The position numbers and the translations under genes are program-made. 64,000 nucleotides of DNA from an uncultured Pelagibacteraceae bacterium (lineage in GTDB: Bacteria > Pseudomonadota > Alphaproteobacteria > Pelagibacterales > Pelagibacteraceae), in contig CACLHW010000001.1 of the NCBI GenBank assembly GCA_902606835.1, positions 1-64,000 of the forward strand. Direction: 5' to 3'. The notes beneath the pieces are model-generated. The model was given only the letters and a program-made list of their open reading frames with translations, was not told the DNA's origin and made no database searches. Shown here in pieces: positions 1 to 12,059 of the stretch. The number at the start of each line of letters is the position of its first letter. Position 1 is the first letter of the stretch.

Positions 1-403
1 TATTGGATACAGTTTTTTTAGGAGCTTGTTTTGCAAATTGTTTGGTTAAAATGGCTGGCGCAAGAAGATTAATGTTTAAATGATCGTTCCAGCTTTTATT
101 TGTGAAATTTGCAATGTCATCTTTTTCAAATAGAGCAGCGTTGTTAACAAGACAATTAATGGCACCAAGTTTTTTTTTTGCTAAGGGTATAATTTTTTCT
201 GTTTGTTTTGGATTTTTTAAATCAGCCTTTATTAAAGCTACTTTTACCCAGTGCTGTTCTATAATTTTTTTTAACTCTTTTGCTTTTGCTGATGAACGAA
301 AATAATGTAGTGCAATATTCCAGCCTCTTTCAGCAAAATGCAAGGCTATGGCTTTACCTACTCTCGTTGCCGCACCAGTAATTAATAAATTTTTATTTTT
401 CAT
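1..403 (-). CDS. SDR-family oxidoreductase, 3' end cut by window edge
   Basis: About 134 N-terminal residues of a short-chain dehydrogenase/reductase are visible. Residues 9-16 read TGAATRVG, a variant of the TGxxxGxG dinucleotide-binding loop, and NNAA at about residues 87-90 is the usual SDR motif after strand 4. The catalytic Tyr/Lys lies beyond the window, so the substrate cannot be judged; the N-terminal style resembles pteridine-reductase/FolM-like members, which is inference only. The start is ATG at 401-403, overlapping the uvrB stop (400-402) as ATGA, so the two genes are probably co-transcribed and translationally coupled. The gene is truncated by the window, not visibly broken. Confidence 0.85.
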   Translation of the reverse strand, partial: MKNKNLLITGAATRVGKAIALHFAERGWNIALHYFRSSAKAKELKKIIEQHWVKVALIKADLKNPKQTEKIIPLAKKKLGAINCLVNNAALFEKDDIANFTNKSWNDHLNINLLAPAILTKQFAKQAPKKTVSN

Positions 404-2550
404 CTTTTTCTTCTTGGTTTTGTTCCCGGTTTACCTTGCGTGGATCTACCTTCTGGATAAATTTTATTTTGAAGTTTAGATTGTCTTATTTTTGGATTAA
501 TGCCAATCTCTAATTCACTTGCTTCCAATTTTCTTATTTCATCTCTAATTTTTGCAGCTTCTTCGAATTCAAGATTTTCAGCAGCTTCTTTCATTTTTTT
601 CTTAAGAGATTTTAAATGTTTTTTTAAATTATGACCTATAGATGTATCAACATTAATCTTTGTATAATCTCTTTCATATATACTTTCTAAAATATCTGTT
701 ATTTCTTTTTTAATTGATGTTGCACTAATATTATTTTTTTTATTGTATGTGACTTGCAACTTTCTTCTTCTATCAGTTTCTTCAATTGCTTTTTCAATAC
801 TTTTAGTTTTTTTATCTGCATATAAAATAGCTTTTCCTTCTATATTTCTTGCTGCCCGTCCTATTGTTTGAATTAAAGATCTTTCTGATCTCAAAAAACC
901 TTCTTTGTCCGCATCTAATATTGCTACTAAAGCACATTCAGGAATATCTAATCCTTCTCTTAATAAATTAATTCCCACAAGGACATCAAAAACTCCCATT
1001 CTTAAATCTCTCATAATTTCAATTCTTTCTAAAGTATCTATGTCAGAGTGCATATATCTTACCTTCACACCATTTTCATGAAGGTATTCAGTTAAATCTT
1101 CAGCCATTTTTTTTGTTAAAGTTGTTACCAATGATCTAAAATTTTTTTTTGCTGCTTCTTTACATTCACCCAAAAGGTCATCAACTTGATTTTTTGCTGG
1201 TCTGATCTGAACTTCTGGATCACATAATCCTGTTGGTCTTATTACTTGATCAACAAATTTTCCAGATGTTTGCTCAAGCTCCCAGGGACCTGGAGTAGCT
1301 GAAACAAAAATAGTTTGGGTTCTCATAGCATCCCATTCTTGGAATTTTAGAGGTCGGTTATCCATGCATGACGGAAGTCTGAAACCGTACTCAGATAAAG
1401 TTTTTTTCCTTGTATGGTCACCTTTATACATCCCGTTTAATTGTGGAACTGTTACGTGACTTTCATCAACAAAAACTAAAGTGTTATCTGGAAAATATTC
1501 AAAAAGAGTAGGAGGAGGTTCTCCAGGTTTTCTTCCTGTTAAAAATCTGGAATAATTTTCTATTCCAGCGCAAGTTCCAGTCGCTTCTATCATTTCTAAA
1601 TCAAACCGTGTTCTTTCTTCTAATCTTTGCGCTTCTAAAAGTTTGTTTTCAGATTTATGTTTTTTTAAAGTAATTTCTAATTCTTTTTTTATTTCTATCA
1701 TTGCCTGTTCGATAGTAGGTCTAGGAGTTATATAGTGGCTATTTGCGTATAATTTAATTAAATCTAAATCTTTGGTTTTGCTTCCTGTCAAAGGATCAAA
1801 TTCAACAATTTTTTCAATCTTATTTCCAAATAAAGAAATTCTCCAAGCTCTATCTTCCAAATGAGATGGAAAAACTTCTACATTATCTCCTCTTACTCTA
1901 AATGTGCCTCTATGAAAATTTTGATCATTTCGTTTGTATTGAAGATTAACTAAAGTTTTTATAATTTGTTCACGGTTGTGTTCATGATTTTTTTTAATTC
2001 CTAGAGTCATTTTACTATAGGATTCAACTGAACCTAAACCATAGATACAGGAAACGCTTGCAACAATAATTACATCATCCCTTTCAAGCAGTGATCGAGT
2101 TGCTGAATGTCGCATTCTATCTATCTGTTCATTAATGGATGCTTCTTTTTCAATATACGTGTCAGATCTCGGCACATATGCTTCTGGAGTATAATAATCA
2201 TAATAAGATACAAAATATTCTACTGCATTATTAGGAAAGAAAGTTTTCATCTCCCCATATAATTGAGCAGCTAAAGTTTTATTTGGCGCCAGAATTAAAG
2301 CGGGTCTATTTAATGCTTCAATTATTTTTGCCATAGAAAATGTTTTGCCAGATCCCGTTACACCTAAAAGAACTTGATCATTTTTTTTGTCTTTTATTCC
2401 TGTAATTAACTTTTTTATAGCTCCAGGCTGATCTCCCGCAGGCTTAAAATCAGATACAGTAGATAGCTTAATTCCACCTTCTAACTTTTTTCCAAATAAA
2501 AAGTCTTTATCAATTGGATCCAGAGACTTTTCTTGATATGTATTTTGCAT
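400..2550 (-). CDS. uvrB: Excinuclease ABC subunit B
   Basis: UvrB is the DNA-damage verification helicase of nucleotide excision repair; it is loaded by UvrA and recruits UvrC. The 716-residue protein has a Walker A motif GVTGSGKT (about residues 63-70), the [12 protein letters not shown] hairpin segment that inserts behind the lesion, a DESH Walker B box, conserved helicase motifs including a QTIGRAAR box, and a C-terminal UVR domain ([12 protein letters not shown]) that contacts UvrC. About 28 residues precede the usual N-terminal FKPAGDQP motif, so the true start could be slightly downstream. It diverges from the aminotransferase gene across only 33 bp, which must hold both promoters. Confidence 0.97.
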   Translation of the reverse strand: MQNTYQEKSLDPIDKDFLFGKKLEGGIKLSTVSDFKPAGDQPGAIKKLITGIKDKKNDQVLLGVTGSGKTFSMAKIIEALNRPALILAPNKTLAAQLYGEMKTFFPNNAVEYFVSYYDYYTPEAYVPRSDTYIEKEASINEQIDRMRHSATRSLLERDDVIIVASVSCIYGLGSVESYSKMTLGIKKNHEHNREQIIKTLVNLQYKRNDQNFHRGTFRVRGDNVEVFPSHLEDRAWRISLFGNKIEKIVEFDPLTGSKTKDLDLIKLYANSHYITPRPTIEQAMIEIKKELEITLKKHKSENKLLEAQRLEERTRFDLEMIEATGTCAGIENYSRFLTGRKPGEPPPTLFEYFPDNTLVFVDESHVTVPQLNGMYKGDHTRKKTLSEYGFRLPSCMDNRPLKFQEWDAMRTQTIFVSATPGPWELEQTSGKFVDQVIRPTGLCDPEVQIRPAKNQVDDLLGECKEAAKKNFRSLVTTLTKKMAEDLTEYLHENGVKVRYMHSDIDTLERIEIMRDLRMGVFDVLVGINLLREGLDIPECALVAILDADKEGFLRSERSLIQTIGRAARNIEGKAILYADKKTKSIEKAIEETDRRRKLQVTYNKKNNISATSIKKEITDILESIYERDYTKINVDTSIGHNLKKHLKSLKKKMKEAAENLEFEEAAKIRDEIRKLEASELEIGINPKIRQSKLQNKIYPEGRSTQGKPGTKPRRKR

Positions 2551-2562
2551 AGTAACTAATAA

Positions 2563-3771
<1,209 letters not shown>

Positions 3772-4722
3772 TTAGGCTTTAGATGACAAATGTTTTTCCG
3801 CTTCAAGTGCAGCCATACATCCCATCCCAGCCGCAGTAACTGCTTGTCTAAATATTTTATCTTTAACATCACCTGCCGCAAAAACACCAGGTATATTAGT
3901 GATTGTAGAATCAGGTTTGGTAACTATGTATCCTTCTTTATCCATATTTAACTGACCTTTAAAAAGAGATGTTGCCGGATCATGTCCGATAGCGATAAAT
4001 AAGCCATCTATTTTCAATTCTTCAATCTTATTTGTTTTTACATTTTTAATTTTTAATCCTTTAACATTTTTTGGCTCATTATCTCCAATAACTTCTTCGA
4101 CAACATTATCCCAAATAATTTCAATTTTTTTGTTAGCCATTAGTTTTTCTTGAAGCATTTTCTCAGCTCTTAAAGCATTTCTTCTATGTATTAGTTTAAC
4201 CTTTGAAGCAAACTTAGTTAAAAACATAGCTTCCTCGACAGCAGCATTACCCCCTCCAACTACTGCAACAGTTTTATCTTTAAAGAAAAAGCCATCACAA
4301 GTCGCGCATGCTGAAACTCCAAATCCTCTAAATTTTTGCTCTGACTCTATATTAAGCCATCTTGCCTGAGCTCCTGTTGAAATAATAATTGAGTCCGCGG
4401 TATACTTTTGTCCACCATCTCCAACAGCTTCGAAAGGTTTAGATTTTAAGTTTATTGAAGCAATGTGGTCCTCAATCATTTCTGTTCCAACAGCTTTTGC
4501 TTGATCTCTCATTTGTTCCATCAACCAAGGACCTTGAATAACTTTGGAAAATCCAGGATAATTTTCTACATCAGTAGTTGTTGATAATTGTCCTCCAGGT
4601 TCCATACCATGTACAAGCATAGGCTTTAACATTGCTCTAGCTGCATAAACTGCAGCAGTATACCCCGCAGGACCAGATCCTATAATTAAGACTTTAGAAT
4701 GTTTTTTTGAATTATTGTTCAT
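3772..4722 (-). CDS. trxB: Thioredoxin-disulfide reductase
   Basis: This FAD- and NADPH-dependent flavoenzyme reduces thioredoxin in the cytoplasm. The 316-residue protein shows the N-terminal FAD motif GSGPAGYTAA (15-24), the redox-active CATC motif at 139-142 followed by DG, the NADPH-binding GGGNAAVEEA motif, and the C-terminal FAD contact GVFAAGDV. It belongs to the low-molecular-weight bacterial class. The ATG start is followed by a short polar leader (NNNSKKHSK). It converges on the aminotransferase with zero spacing and is in line with guaC (48 bp gap), so it may share a transcript with it. Confidence 0.97.
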   Translation of the reverse strand: MNNNSKKHSKVLIIGSGPAGYTAAVYAARAMLKPMLVHGMEPGGQLSTTTDVENYPGFSKVIQGPWLMEQMRDQAKAVGTEMIEDHIASINLKSKPFEAVGDGGQKYTADSIIISTGAQARWLNIESEQKFRGFGVSACATCDGFFFKDKTVAVVGGGNAAVEEAMFLTKFASKVKLIHRRNALRAEKMLQEKLMANKKIEIIWDNVVEEVIGDNEPKNVKGLKIKNVKTNKIEELKIDGLFIAIGHDPATSLFKGQLNMDKEGYIVTKPDSTITNIPGVFAAGDVKDKIFRQAVTAAGMGCMAALEAEKHLSSKA

Positions 4723-4770
4723 ACTTCTAACTAATATGGGTACTTTTAATAAAATTTAAAGATTTTAATC

Positions 4771-5802
4771 TTATTCAAAAGTATCGTTAAACTGTTGGTT
4801 AACTCTTACAAAAGTTGTGCACTTGCTAAGTTGTTTAAGAGAAGGGGCCCCAACATAAGTGCAACTACTTCTTAAACCACCCAATATATTTTGCACGGTA
4901 TCTTTTATTTTGCCACGATATTTCAATTGAACTTTCTTTCCTTCGCTGCTTCTATAATCTGAAAGTCCTCCATAATGTTTTTCAAGTGCCGTATCCGAAC
5001 TTGATCCATAAAATTCAATAAATTTAGATCCATTTTTTTTTACTTTTTTTCCACCACCTTCTTCATGGCCAGCGAACATTCCTCCCAACATAACAAAGTC
5101 AGCTCCACCACCAAATGCTTTTGCAACATCCCCAGGACATGTACAGCCACCATCAGCTATTATATGAGCGCCTAAACCATGAGCCGCATCAGCACATTCT
5201 ATAACAGCACTAAGCTGAGGGTAACCAACTCCTGTTTGAATTCGAGTCGTACAAACACTACCTGGACCAATACCAACTTTAACTATGTCAGCTCCATTCA
5301 TAACTAATTCTTGTGTCATATCTGCCGTCACTACATTTCCAGCAATAATGGTTTTAGTAGGATATTTTTCTCTTACTGAACTTACGAATTTACTGAAATG
5401 ATCAGAATAACCATTAGCGATATCGATACATATAAATTCAAAAAAACTACATTCTTTCATTATTTCATTAAGTCGTTTGTAATCCTCATTACTTGTTCCA
5501 GTGCTTAAAATTAAATGTTTGTGAATTCCTTTTACAGATGAATTACGTTTAATTGTTTTGAGATCATGCTGTTTTGTTAAACATGTCATTATTTCAAATG
5601 TGGCCAAGTTTTTGGCAACTTCTATTTCTCCAACCCCATCCATATTAGCAGCCATGATTGGAACGCCCTTCCACTGATGATTGCTGTATTTAAATTTGTA
5701 GATTCGTTTTAGTTCTACGTCTTTACGACTAGATAGCGTACTGCGTTTTGGCCGAAACAAAACATCGGCATAGTCGAGCTTGATATCTTCTTCAATACGC
5801 AT
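4771..5802 (-). CDS. guaC: GMP reductase
   Basis: GMP reductase catalyses the NADPH-dependent reductive deamination of GMP to IMP, returning guanine nucleotides to the central purine pool. The 343 residues form an IMPDH/GMPR barrel with the catalytic cysteine loop [11 protein letters not shown] (Cys184), the phosphate-binding [21 protein letters not shown] region and the [11 protein letters not shown] flap segment. No CBS domains are inserted and the length matches GMP reductase, not IMP dehydrogenase; the RSSEGKK and [12 protein letters not shown] stretches also fit. It is divergent from the ELM1-family gene with a 95 bp intergenic region. Confidence 0.94.
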   Translation of the reverse strand: MRIEEDIKLDYADVLFRPKRSTLSSRKDVELKRIYKFKYSNHQWKGVPIMAANMDGVGEIEVAKNLATFEIMTCLTKQHDLKTIKRNSSVKGIHKHLILSTGTSNEDYKRLNEIMKECSFFEFICIDIANGYSDHFSKFVSSVREKYPTKTIIAGNVVTADMTQELVMNGADIVKVGIGPGSVCTTRIQTGVGYPQLSAVIECADAAHGLGAHIIADGGCTCPGDVAKAFGGGADFVMLGGMFAGHEEGGGKKVKKNGSKFIEFYGSSSDTALEKHYGGLSDYRSSEGKKVQLKYRGKIKDTVQNILGGLRSSCTYVGAPSLKQLSKCTTFVRVNQQFNDTFE

Positions 5803-5897
5803 ATTTCCATAGAGGATGTATAAAGGTTTATTATTTTAAGTAAAACATATTTATTATGCTGTGGATAAATAATATTTAGGAATATATATAAGTATCT

Positions 5898-6845
5898 ATG
5901 GGAAAGCTAAAAGCCTTACTTTTAACCGAAGGAATGCATGGTATGATTAGCCAGGTCGAAGGAATGGCCAAAGCCTTGCATACTGAATATAGTCATAAAA
6001 TTGTAAGATTAAGTTTTCCATGGAATTTAGTGCCACCTAAACTAACACCAATTTCCCAAATAGTGTTAAAAGATAAAATTTATATAACTAATAATGAAAT
6101 TCCAGATCTAATAATTTCCTGTGGAAGAAAAAGTGTAATACCATCAATTTTTCTTAAAAAAAAAAATCCAAAAATATTTACAATTCATATTCAAGATCCA
6201 AAAGTAGATTTTAAAAATTTTGATGCAATAGTAGCTCCAGAACACGACAATTTAAAAGGAGATAATATTTATAGTTCTAAAGGCGCTATTCATTATATAA
6301 CTCAAGCAGAAATAAATGAGGCTAAAAAATATTTAGTTGATAAAATTAAAGGTGAAAAAATAGTTTCATTAATTTTAGGAGGTCCAAATAAATATTATAG
6401 TTTTAATTCTGAGCAAATAAATAATATATTTAATCAAATAAAGTCCATTTTTGTTTCTGATGGGTATAAAGTAATTATAATTCCTTCAATGAGGACACCC
6501 AGAGAAATCATTAATTTAGCAATAAAAGAAATGGGCTCATGTGGACATGTTGTAAACAGAGTTGATAAGCAAGCTTATTTGTCAGCATATGCGCTTGCAA
6601 ATTATGTAATTGTAACATGTGATTCTACTTCAATGATTTCTGAAGCAGCTACTTCTGGCAAACCTATATTTGTTGCTCACATGAAAGCAAAAAAAAATAA
6701 TTATAGATTTAAAAGATTTTTTGAATTATTTAAACAAATGGGAATTACTAGAGATTTGGGAGAAAAAGTTGAACACTGGACATACAATAAACACAATGAA
6801 GCACAAAGAATAGCACTTGAGTTAAAAAATAAAATAGAAAATTAG
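5898..6845 (+). CDS. ELM1/DUF1022-family protein
   Basis: This 315-residue protein resembles the family named after plant mitochondrial fission factor ELM1, which is widespread in alphaproteobacteria and has a glycosyltransferase-B-like fold. Visible family features are the N-terminal GMISQVEGMAKAL motif, IISCGRKSVIPSIFL, IHIQDPKVDFKNFDAIVAPEHD, SLILGGPNKYY, and a C-terminal TCDSTSMISEAATSGKPIFV box like the nucleotide-sugar site of GT-B enzymes. The biochemical role in bacteria is not known to me; a link to cell-envelope sugars is inference. An A11 run at 6156-6166 inside the gene keeps frame. A putative 2OG oxygenase starts 4 bp downstream, suggesting co-expression. Confidence 0.85.
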   Translation: MGKLKALLLTEGMHGMISQVEGMAKALHTEYSHKIVRLSFPWNLVPPKLTPISQIVLKDKIYITNNEIPDLIISCGRKSVIPSIFLKKKNPKIFTIHIQDPKVDFKNFDAIVAPEHDNLKGDNIYSSKGAIHYITQAEINEAKKYLVDKIKGEKIVSLILGGPNKYYSFNSEQINNIFNQIKSIFVSDGYKVIIIPSMRTPREIINLAIKEMGSCGHVVNRVDKQAYLSAYALANYVIVTCDSTSMISEAATSGKPIFVAHMKAKKNNYRFKRFFELFKQMGITRDLGEKVEHWTYNKHNEAQRIALELKNKIEN

Positions 6846-6849
6846 TTTA

Positions 6850-7515
6850 ATGGAATTTTTAAATTCTTTAAAAAAAAGATCTAAACATTATAGTTCACCT
6901 TTTAGTCATTGGGAATTAAACGAACCATTAACAGAAGGCGCTATAAAAGAAATTTGTAAAACTGAAATTACCGATTTAACTAAAATGGATATAAATTATG
7001 ACGGAACTAGAGCCGTTGATGGAGGGGAAGGTAAATTTAGGGCGGGCATATCAGATGGTGGAAAGGCAATAAAATTTAGATGCTTCGTTAGCAAAGATAA
7101 TTCAAAAGATTTTCCTAATCTAAATAGTTTAATAGAAGAACTCAGATCAAAAGATACTTACGGATATATTAGTGAATTAATAAAAAAAGATCTTTCAAAT
7201 TCATATGTAAGAGTTGAAGTAATATGTGATCGCCAAGGATTTTGGTTAAAGCCCCACTGTGATATAAAAGAAAAATTAATTTCTTGCCTTTTATTTGCAA
7301 ATCCATTTAATGAAAACGAAAATCTAGGAACTGACTTTTACGACGAAAAGCTAAATAAAGTTAAAACAGTTCCCTATAAAAATAATTATGGGTATTTTTT
7401 TACAAGTGGTCCGAATACTTGGCACGGTATGGAGAAAAAGGAAATAAAAAAAGAGAGAAGGTGTTTGCAAATTAATTATGTTTCATTTGAAACTGACTGG
7501 AAAGTCAAAACTTAA
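6850..7515 (+). CDS. 2-oxoglutarate/Fe(II)-dependent oxygenase-like protein
   Basis: The 221-residue protein looks like a small cupin-fold 2OG-Fe(II) oxygenase. An iron-binding HxD lies in KPHCDIKEK, the distal histidine is in TWHGMEKK, and an arginine in RRCLQINYV sits where the 2-oxoglutarate carboxylate is usually bound. The substrate cannot be read from the sequence; related small proteins act on peptides, lipids or sugars. The gene is 4 bp downstream of the ELM1-family gene and probably in its operon. The stop overlaps the stop of converging carB by 4 bases. Confidence 0.72.
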   Translation: MEFLNSLKKRSKHYSSPFSHWELNEPLTEGAIKEICKTEITDLTKMDINYDGTRAVDGGEGKFRAGISDGGKAIKFRCFVSKDNSKDFPNLNSLIEELRSKDTYGYISELIKKDLSNSYVRVEVICDRQGFWLKPHCDIKEKLISCLLFANPFNENENLGTDFYDEKLNKVKTVPYKNNYGYFFTSGPNTWHGMEKKEIKKERRCLQINYVSFETDWKVKT

Positions 7516-10500
7516 AGTTCTTGAATAGCTTTTACATTAATTTTTTTGGATTTAAGTGACTTTATGCCTTCTAAACATGCATAAGCAGTTGACATATTGG
7601 TACAATAAGGAACTTTATTAATCAAAGTAGCTCTTCTTAATGAGGTCGAATCTAAAATACGATAAGCTCTTTTTCCTCCCCCGGTATTGATTACTAATGC
7701 AATTTTTTTTGCATTTAACACATCGACAATATGTGGAGATCCTCCGCTTACTTTATTGATTTTTTTGCATTTAATACCATTTTTTTGAATTGCATTTGCT
7801 GTGCCTTCAGTGCCACAAAGAGTAAAATTTAACTCAACTAGTTTTTTCGCTAAATCTATTCCTTCATTTTTATGTTTATCTTTTAAAGAAATAAATGCTA
7901 ATCCTTTTGTAGGCAATGAATTTCCTGAAGAAATTTGACTTTTTGCGTACGCAAGCCCAAAATCTTTATCCATTCCCATTACTTCTCCTGTAGATTTCAT
8001 TTCAGGTCCTAGCAAAACATCAACATTTGGAAATTTATTAAACGGAAATACAGCTTCTTTCACAGCAAAAATATTTTTGTTTTTATTTACTAAATTGAAT
8101 TTTGATAACTTTTCACCGGTCATTACTCTTGATGCAATCTTTGCTAATGGAATTCCTTTAGCTTTTGAAACAAATGGTACGGTTCTACTTGCTCTTGGGT
8201 TTACTTCAATAATATAAATCTCATCATTTTTGATTGCATACTGCACATTCATAAATCCTTTTACTTTTAATGCTAAAGCTAATTTTTTAGTTTGGTTCTT
8301 AATTTCAGTTATTAGTTCTTTTTTAATAGCAACCGGAGGTAAACAACACGCCGAATCTCCCGAATGAATTCCTGCTTCTTCTATATGTTGCATTATTCCA
8401 GCAACAAAAACTTCTTTTCCATCTGAAATAGCATCAACATCAACTTCCATGGCATTATTAATAAATTTGTCAATTAATATGGGGTTATTTTCTGCTGCTT
8501 TAAAAGCTTCTTCTACAAAGTTTTTTTAATTGATTTTTTTCATGAACTATTTCCATTGCTCTTCCACCTAAAACATAAGAGGGTCTTACAACTAAAGGTA
8601 AACCAATTTTATTAGCAATTTTAATTGCCTCATTATAGGATTTTGCGATTCCACTTTCTGCTTGTCTTAATTTTAATTTAATCAAAAGTTTTCTAAACCT
8701 GTCCCTGTCTTCTGCAAGATCAATTGAAGAATATTGAGTACCTAGAATAGGCAATGAATTTTCATGTAAAAATTTTGCTAATTTGATGGGAGTCTGACCG
8801 CCAAACTGAGCTATTATTCCCAGCAAACTTCCTTTGGATTTTTCTTTTAAAATTATGTTGTGCACATATTCTTCAATTAAAGGCTCAAAATATAATCGAT
8901 CACTTGTATCATAATCGGTTGAAACAGTTTCAGGATTACAATTTATCATTATAGTTTCATATCCCGCTTCTTTTAATGAGAAACTTGCTTGGCAGCAGCA
9001 ATAATCAAATTCTATACCTTGGCCAATTCTATTTGGTCCTCCTCCTAAAATAATCACTTTCTTTTTAGAAGATGGTTCAGCTTCACATTCTGCGTTGATC
9101 ATAAAATTTCTTTGGTATGTAGAGTACATATATGGTGTAAAAGATTTAAATTCAGCAGCACAAGTATCTACTTTCTTAAAAACGGGTAAAATTTTTAAGG
9201 CTGATCTTTTTCTTCTCACAATTTTTTCATTTAAACCAGATAATTCAGATAATTTTTTATCTGAAAATCCTATAGATTTAATTCTATTAAACTCATTGAA
9301 GTTTTTAGGCAATCCTTTTTTCAATAAACTATTTTCAGTATCTACAATTTCTTTAATTTGTTCTAAAAACCAAGGATCTATTTTTGATAATTTATAAATC
9401 TTAGTAATACTAATTTTCTTACGTATTGCTTCAGCAATTAGTAAAATTTTATTTGGTATATTAATTTTTAATTTTTTTTCAATTTCCATCTTACTTAAAT
9501 TAAAAATTCTATCTAATCCTGAAAAACCAATTTCTAGAGACACCAAAGCTTTTTGAAGGGATTCTTTAAAATTTCTCCCAATTGCCATAGCTTCGCCAAC
9601 TGATTTCATCGAAGTTCCCAATATTGCTGGAGTGGTTGAAAATTTTTCAAAAGTAAATCTTGGAATTTTGGTAACCACATAATCAATTGTTGGTTCAAAT
9701 GATGCAGGAGTTACTTTTGTGATTTCATTTTTTAATTCGTCAAGCGTATAGCCTATAGCTAGTTTTGTTGCCACTTTTGCAATTGGAAAACCAGTTGCCT
9801 TAGAAGCGAGCGCGGACGATCTAGATACTCTTGGGTTCATTTCTATTACAACCATTCTTCCATTTTTTGGGTTTATAGCGAACTGGACATTAGAACCACC
9901 AGTTTCAACTCCAATTTTTCTAAGGCATGCTATCGAAGCGTTCCTCATAATTTGATACTCTTTATCTGTTAACGTTAGTGCTGGTGCTATTGTTACAGAA
10001 TCTCCCGTATGAATTCCCATTGGATCCACATTTTCTATTGAACATATAATGATACAGTTATCTTTTTTATCTCTTACAACTTCCATTTCAAATTCCTTCC
10101 AACCTTCCAGGCACTCTTCTACTAGAACTTGACTTACTGGTGATGCGGCTAAACCTTTTTTTACAATTTTAAAAAATTCTTTTTTGTTTTTTGCAATACC
10201 ACTTCCAAGACCCCCAAGTGTAAAAGCCGGTCTAATAATTGCAGGTAACCCTATTTTTTTTAAAGATTTTTTTGCATGTTTGAAGTTTTTAACTATGTCT
10301 GATTTTGGGAGATCTAGTCCAATATCCGACATATTTTTCCTGAATTTTTTTCTATCCTCAGCGTTTGCAATTGCTTTAGAATTTGCTCCTATTAATTCAA
10401 TTTTATATTTTTTTAAGACTCCACTTTTTTCAGCTTCCATAGCTAAATTTAGAGCTGTTTGACCTCCCATGGTTGGTAAAATAGCATCAGGTTTTTCTTT

Positions 10501-10737
10501 GATTAATATTTTTTCTAAAATATTTATTGTGATTGGTTCAATATAAGTTTTATCTGCAACCCCTGGATCAGTCATTATAGTTGCGGGATTAGAATTTATT
10601 AAAACTACTTTATAACCTTCATCTTTTAAAGCTTTACATGCTTGAGTACCTGAGTAATCGAACTCACATGCCTGACCAATAATTATTGGTCCAGCTCCTA
10701 CTACTAAAATTTTTTTAAGATCTTTTCTTTTTGGCAT
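7512..10737 (-). CDS. carB: Carbamoyl-phosphate synthase large subunit, one-base frameshift
   Basis: CarB makes carbamoyl phosphate from bicarbonate, ammonia (channelled from CarA) and two ATP for pyrimidine and arginine synthesis. The start chosen is ATG at 10735-10737 giving [17 protein letters not shown]; a longer reading frame upstream is unlikely. Both ATP-grasp halves ([10 protein letters not shown] and [12 protein letters not shown]) and the C-terminal MGS-like allosteric domain ([10 protein letters not shown]) are present. The frame breaks near residue 737, just after [12 protein letters not shown], at a 7-base A run on the coding strand (8521-8527 here). Removing one A restores LKNFVEEAF and a 1074-residue protein of normal length. 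It is either sequencing error or a slippage-rescued frameshift; the gene is probably functional. Confidence 0.93.
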
Positions 10738-11926
10738 TTTTTTTAATATTATTAATAAACTCTTGAAATAAATAAACACTATCTTGTGGCCCAGGATTAG
10801 ATTCTGGATGATATTGAACAGAAAAAACTGGTTTGTTTTTTAATCTTATTCCCTCAATGCAACCATCAAATAAAGATTTATGTGTAATTTCAATATCCCT
10901 TGGTAAATTTTCTTTTACAATTTCAAAACCATGATTTTGTGATGTAATTTCTACTTGGCTATTAATTAAATTTTTGACAGGGTGGTTGGCTCCTCTGTGA
11001 CCAAGATTCATTTTTTTTGTTTTTGCACCAAGCGCCAAAGCAAGTATTTGATGTCCAAGACAGATTCCAAAAATAGGTATTTTACTCTTAATTAAAGTTT
11101 TAATAATTTTAATTGCATATTTTCCTGTAGCAGCCGGGTCACCAGGTCCATTAGATAAAAATACACCATCTGGTTTCATTTTTAATATCTTTTCTGCGCT
11201 TGTCTTACAAGAAACTATAATTACCTCACATCTAAAATCAGAAAAATATCTTAGAATATTTTTTTTAATTCCATAGTCGATTGCCACAATTTTAAATGTT
11301 CTAATTTTACTTTTTAGAAAACGACTTTCTTTTTTCCAGGTTTTAAAACCAGACCATTTATAATTTTTTTTAGTTGTAACTTTTTCAGCTAAATCTAAAT
11401 TTTTTAAGCCACTCCATTTATTTGATAAATTTTTTAATTTATTAATATTAAATTTCCCTTTTCTAGAGTATGAAATAGTTCCTTTAGGAGCACCTTTATC
11501 TCTTATAAAGTTTGTTAAACTTCTAGTATCAAAACCGGTAATACCTATAATTTTATTTTTTTTTAACCAATTGTCTAAATGTTTTAAAGCTCTATAGTTT
11601 GATGGGTTTGTAATTTCAGAATTGAAAATAACTCCTCTCGTCCAGATTTTTTCGGATTCGTGATCATCGTTATTTGTTCCAACGTTTCCAATATGAGGAA
11701 ATGTAAAATTAATAATTTGACCAGCGTAAGAAGGGTCTGAAATTATTTCCTGATAACCTGTTATAGAAGTGTTAAAACAAATTTCTCCAGTTGTTGTGCC
11801 CTCATAGCCAAATCCATGGCCATTAAAAAAACTGCCATTTTCTAAAACTAAAATTCCTGTGGGATTAATCTTTTTGAGATTATCTTTTTTTTGATGCGTT
11901 AAATTTGTTTTTTCTAACAAATACAA
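10715..11926 (-). CDS. carA: Carbamoyl-phosphate synthase small subunit (glutaminase)
   Basis: CarA hydrolyses glutamine and passes ammonia to CarB. The 403 residues contain the N-terminal small-subunit domain ([12 protein letters not shown], then [21 protein letters not shown]) and a class I glutamine amidotransferase domain with the nucleophile in GICLGHQ and the His/Glu of the triad in [10 protein letters not shown]. The best start is TTG at 11926; no ATG or GTG exists near the N terminus in this frame, and no clear Shine-Dalgarno sequence is seen. It overlaps the carB start by 23 bp, so carAB is one operon read from the promoter at 11969-11997. Confidence 0.94.
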   Translation of the reverse strand: MYLLEKTNLTHQKKDNLKKINPTGILVLENGSFFNGHGFGYEGTTTGEICFNTSITGYQEIISDPSYAGQIINFTFPHIGNVGTNNDDHESEKIWTRGVIFNSEITNPSNYRALKHLDNWLKKNKIIGITGFDTRSLTNFIRDKGAPKGTISYSRKGKFNINKLKNLSNKWSGLKNLDLAEKVTTKKNYKWSGFKTWKKESRFLKSKIRTFKIVAIDYGIKKNILRYFSDFRCEVIIVSCKTSAEKILKMKPDGVFLSNGPGDPAATGKYAIKIIKTLIKSKIPIFGICLGHQILALALGAKTKKMNLGHRGANHPVKNLINSQVEITSQNHGFEIVKENLPRDIEITHKSLFDGCIEGIRLKNKPVFSVQYHPESNPGPQDSVYLFQEFINNIKKNAKKKRS

Positions 11927-11968
11927 CTCATGAGTTAAAGGCTTTTACTATAAAACATGATTTTGCGC

Positions 11969-11997
11969 AACATATGAAAAACATTTTATCTCGTCAA
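11969..11997 (-). promoter_or_regulatory. Sigma-70-type promoter for carAB
   Basis: On the minus strand TTGACG (11992-11997) is followed after 17 bp by TATGTT (11969-11974). This would give a transcript start about 35 nt before the carA start. The -35 element lies inside one arm of the inverted repeat shared with the divergent yqeY promoter. Confidence 0.55.
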
Positions 11998-12032
11998 GAT
12001 GGAATTTTTTTCTTTTGAAGAAATTTGACGAG
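11990..12032. repeat. Inverted repeat between divergent carA and yqeY
   Basis: The arms CTCGTCAA (11990-11997) and TTGACGAG (12025-12032) are perfect 8-base reverse complements separated by 27 bp. Each arm contains a TTGACG -35-like hexamer pointing outward towards its own gene. The symmetry could be just two promoters placed back to back, or an operator for a dimeric regulator; nothing in the sequence decides. Confidence 0.5.
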
Positions 12033-12051
12033 TACAGTAAATTGATATTTT
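12025..12051 (+). promoter_or_regulatory. Possible promoter for yqeY-dnaG
   Basis: TTGACG (12025-12030) is followed after 15 bp by TATTTT (12046-12051). The spacing is short, so this is weaker than the carA promoter. If used, transcription would begin within a few bases of the yqeY ATG at 12060, implying a leaderless or nearly leaderless mRNA. Confidence 0.3.
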
Positions 12052-12059
12052 TATAAATC

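Noticed and set aside
102-305. Plus-strand 67-residue frame opposite the SDR gene
   Set aside because: Shadow of the SDR gene, whose motifs are clear on the minus strand.
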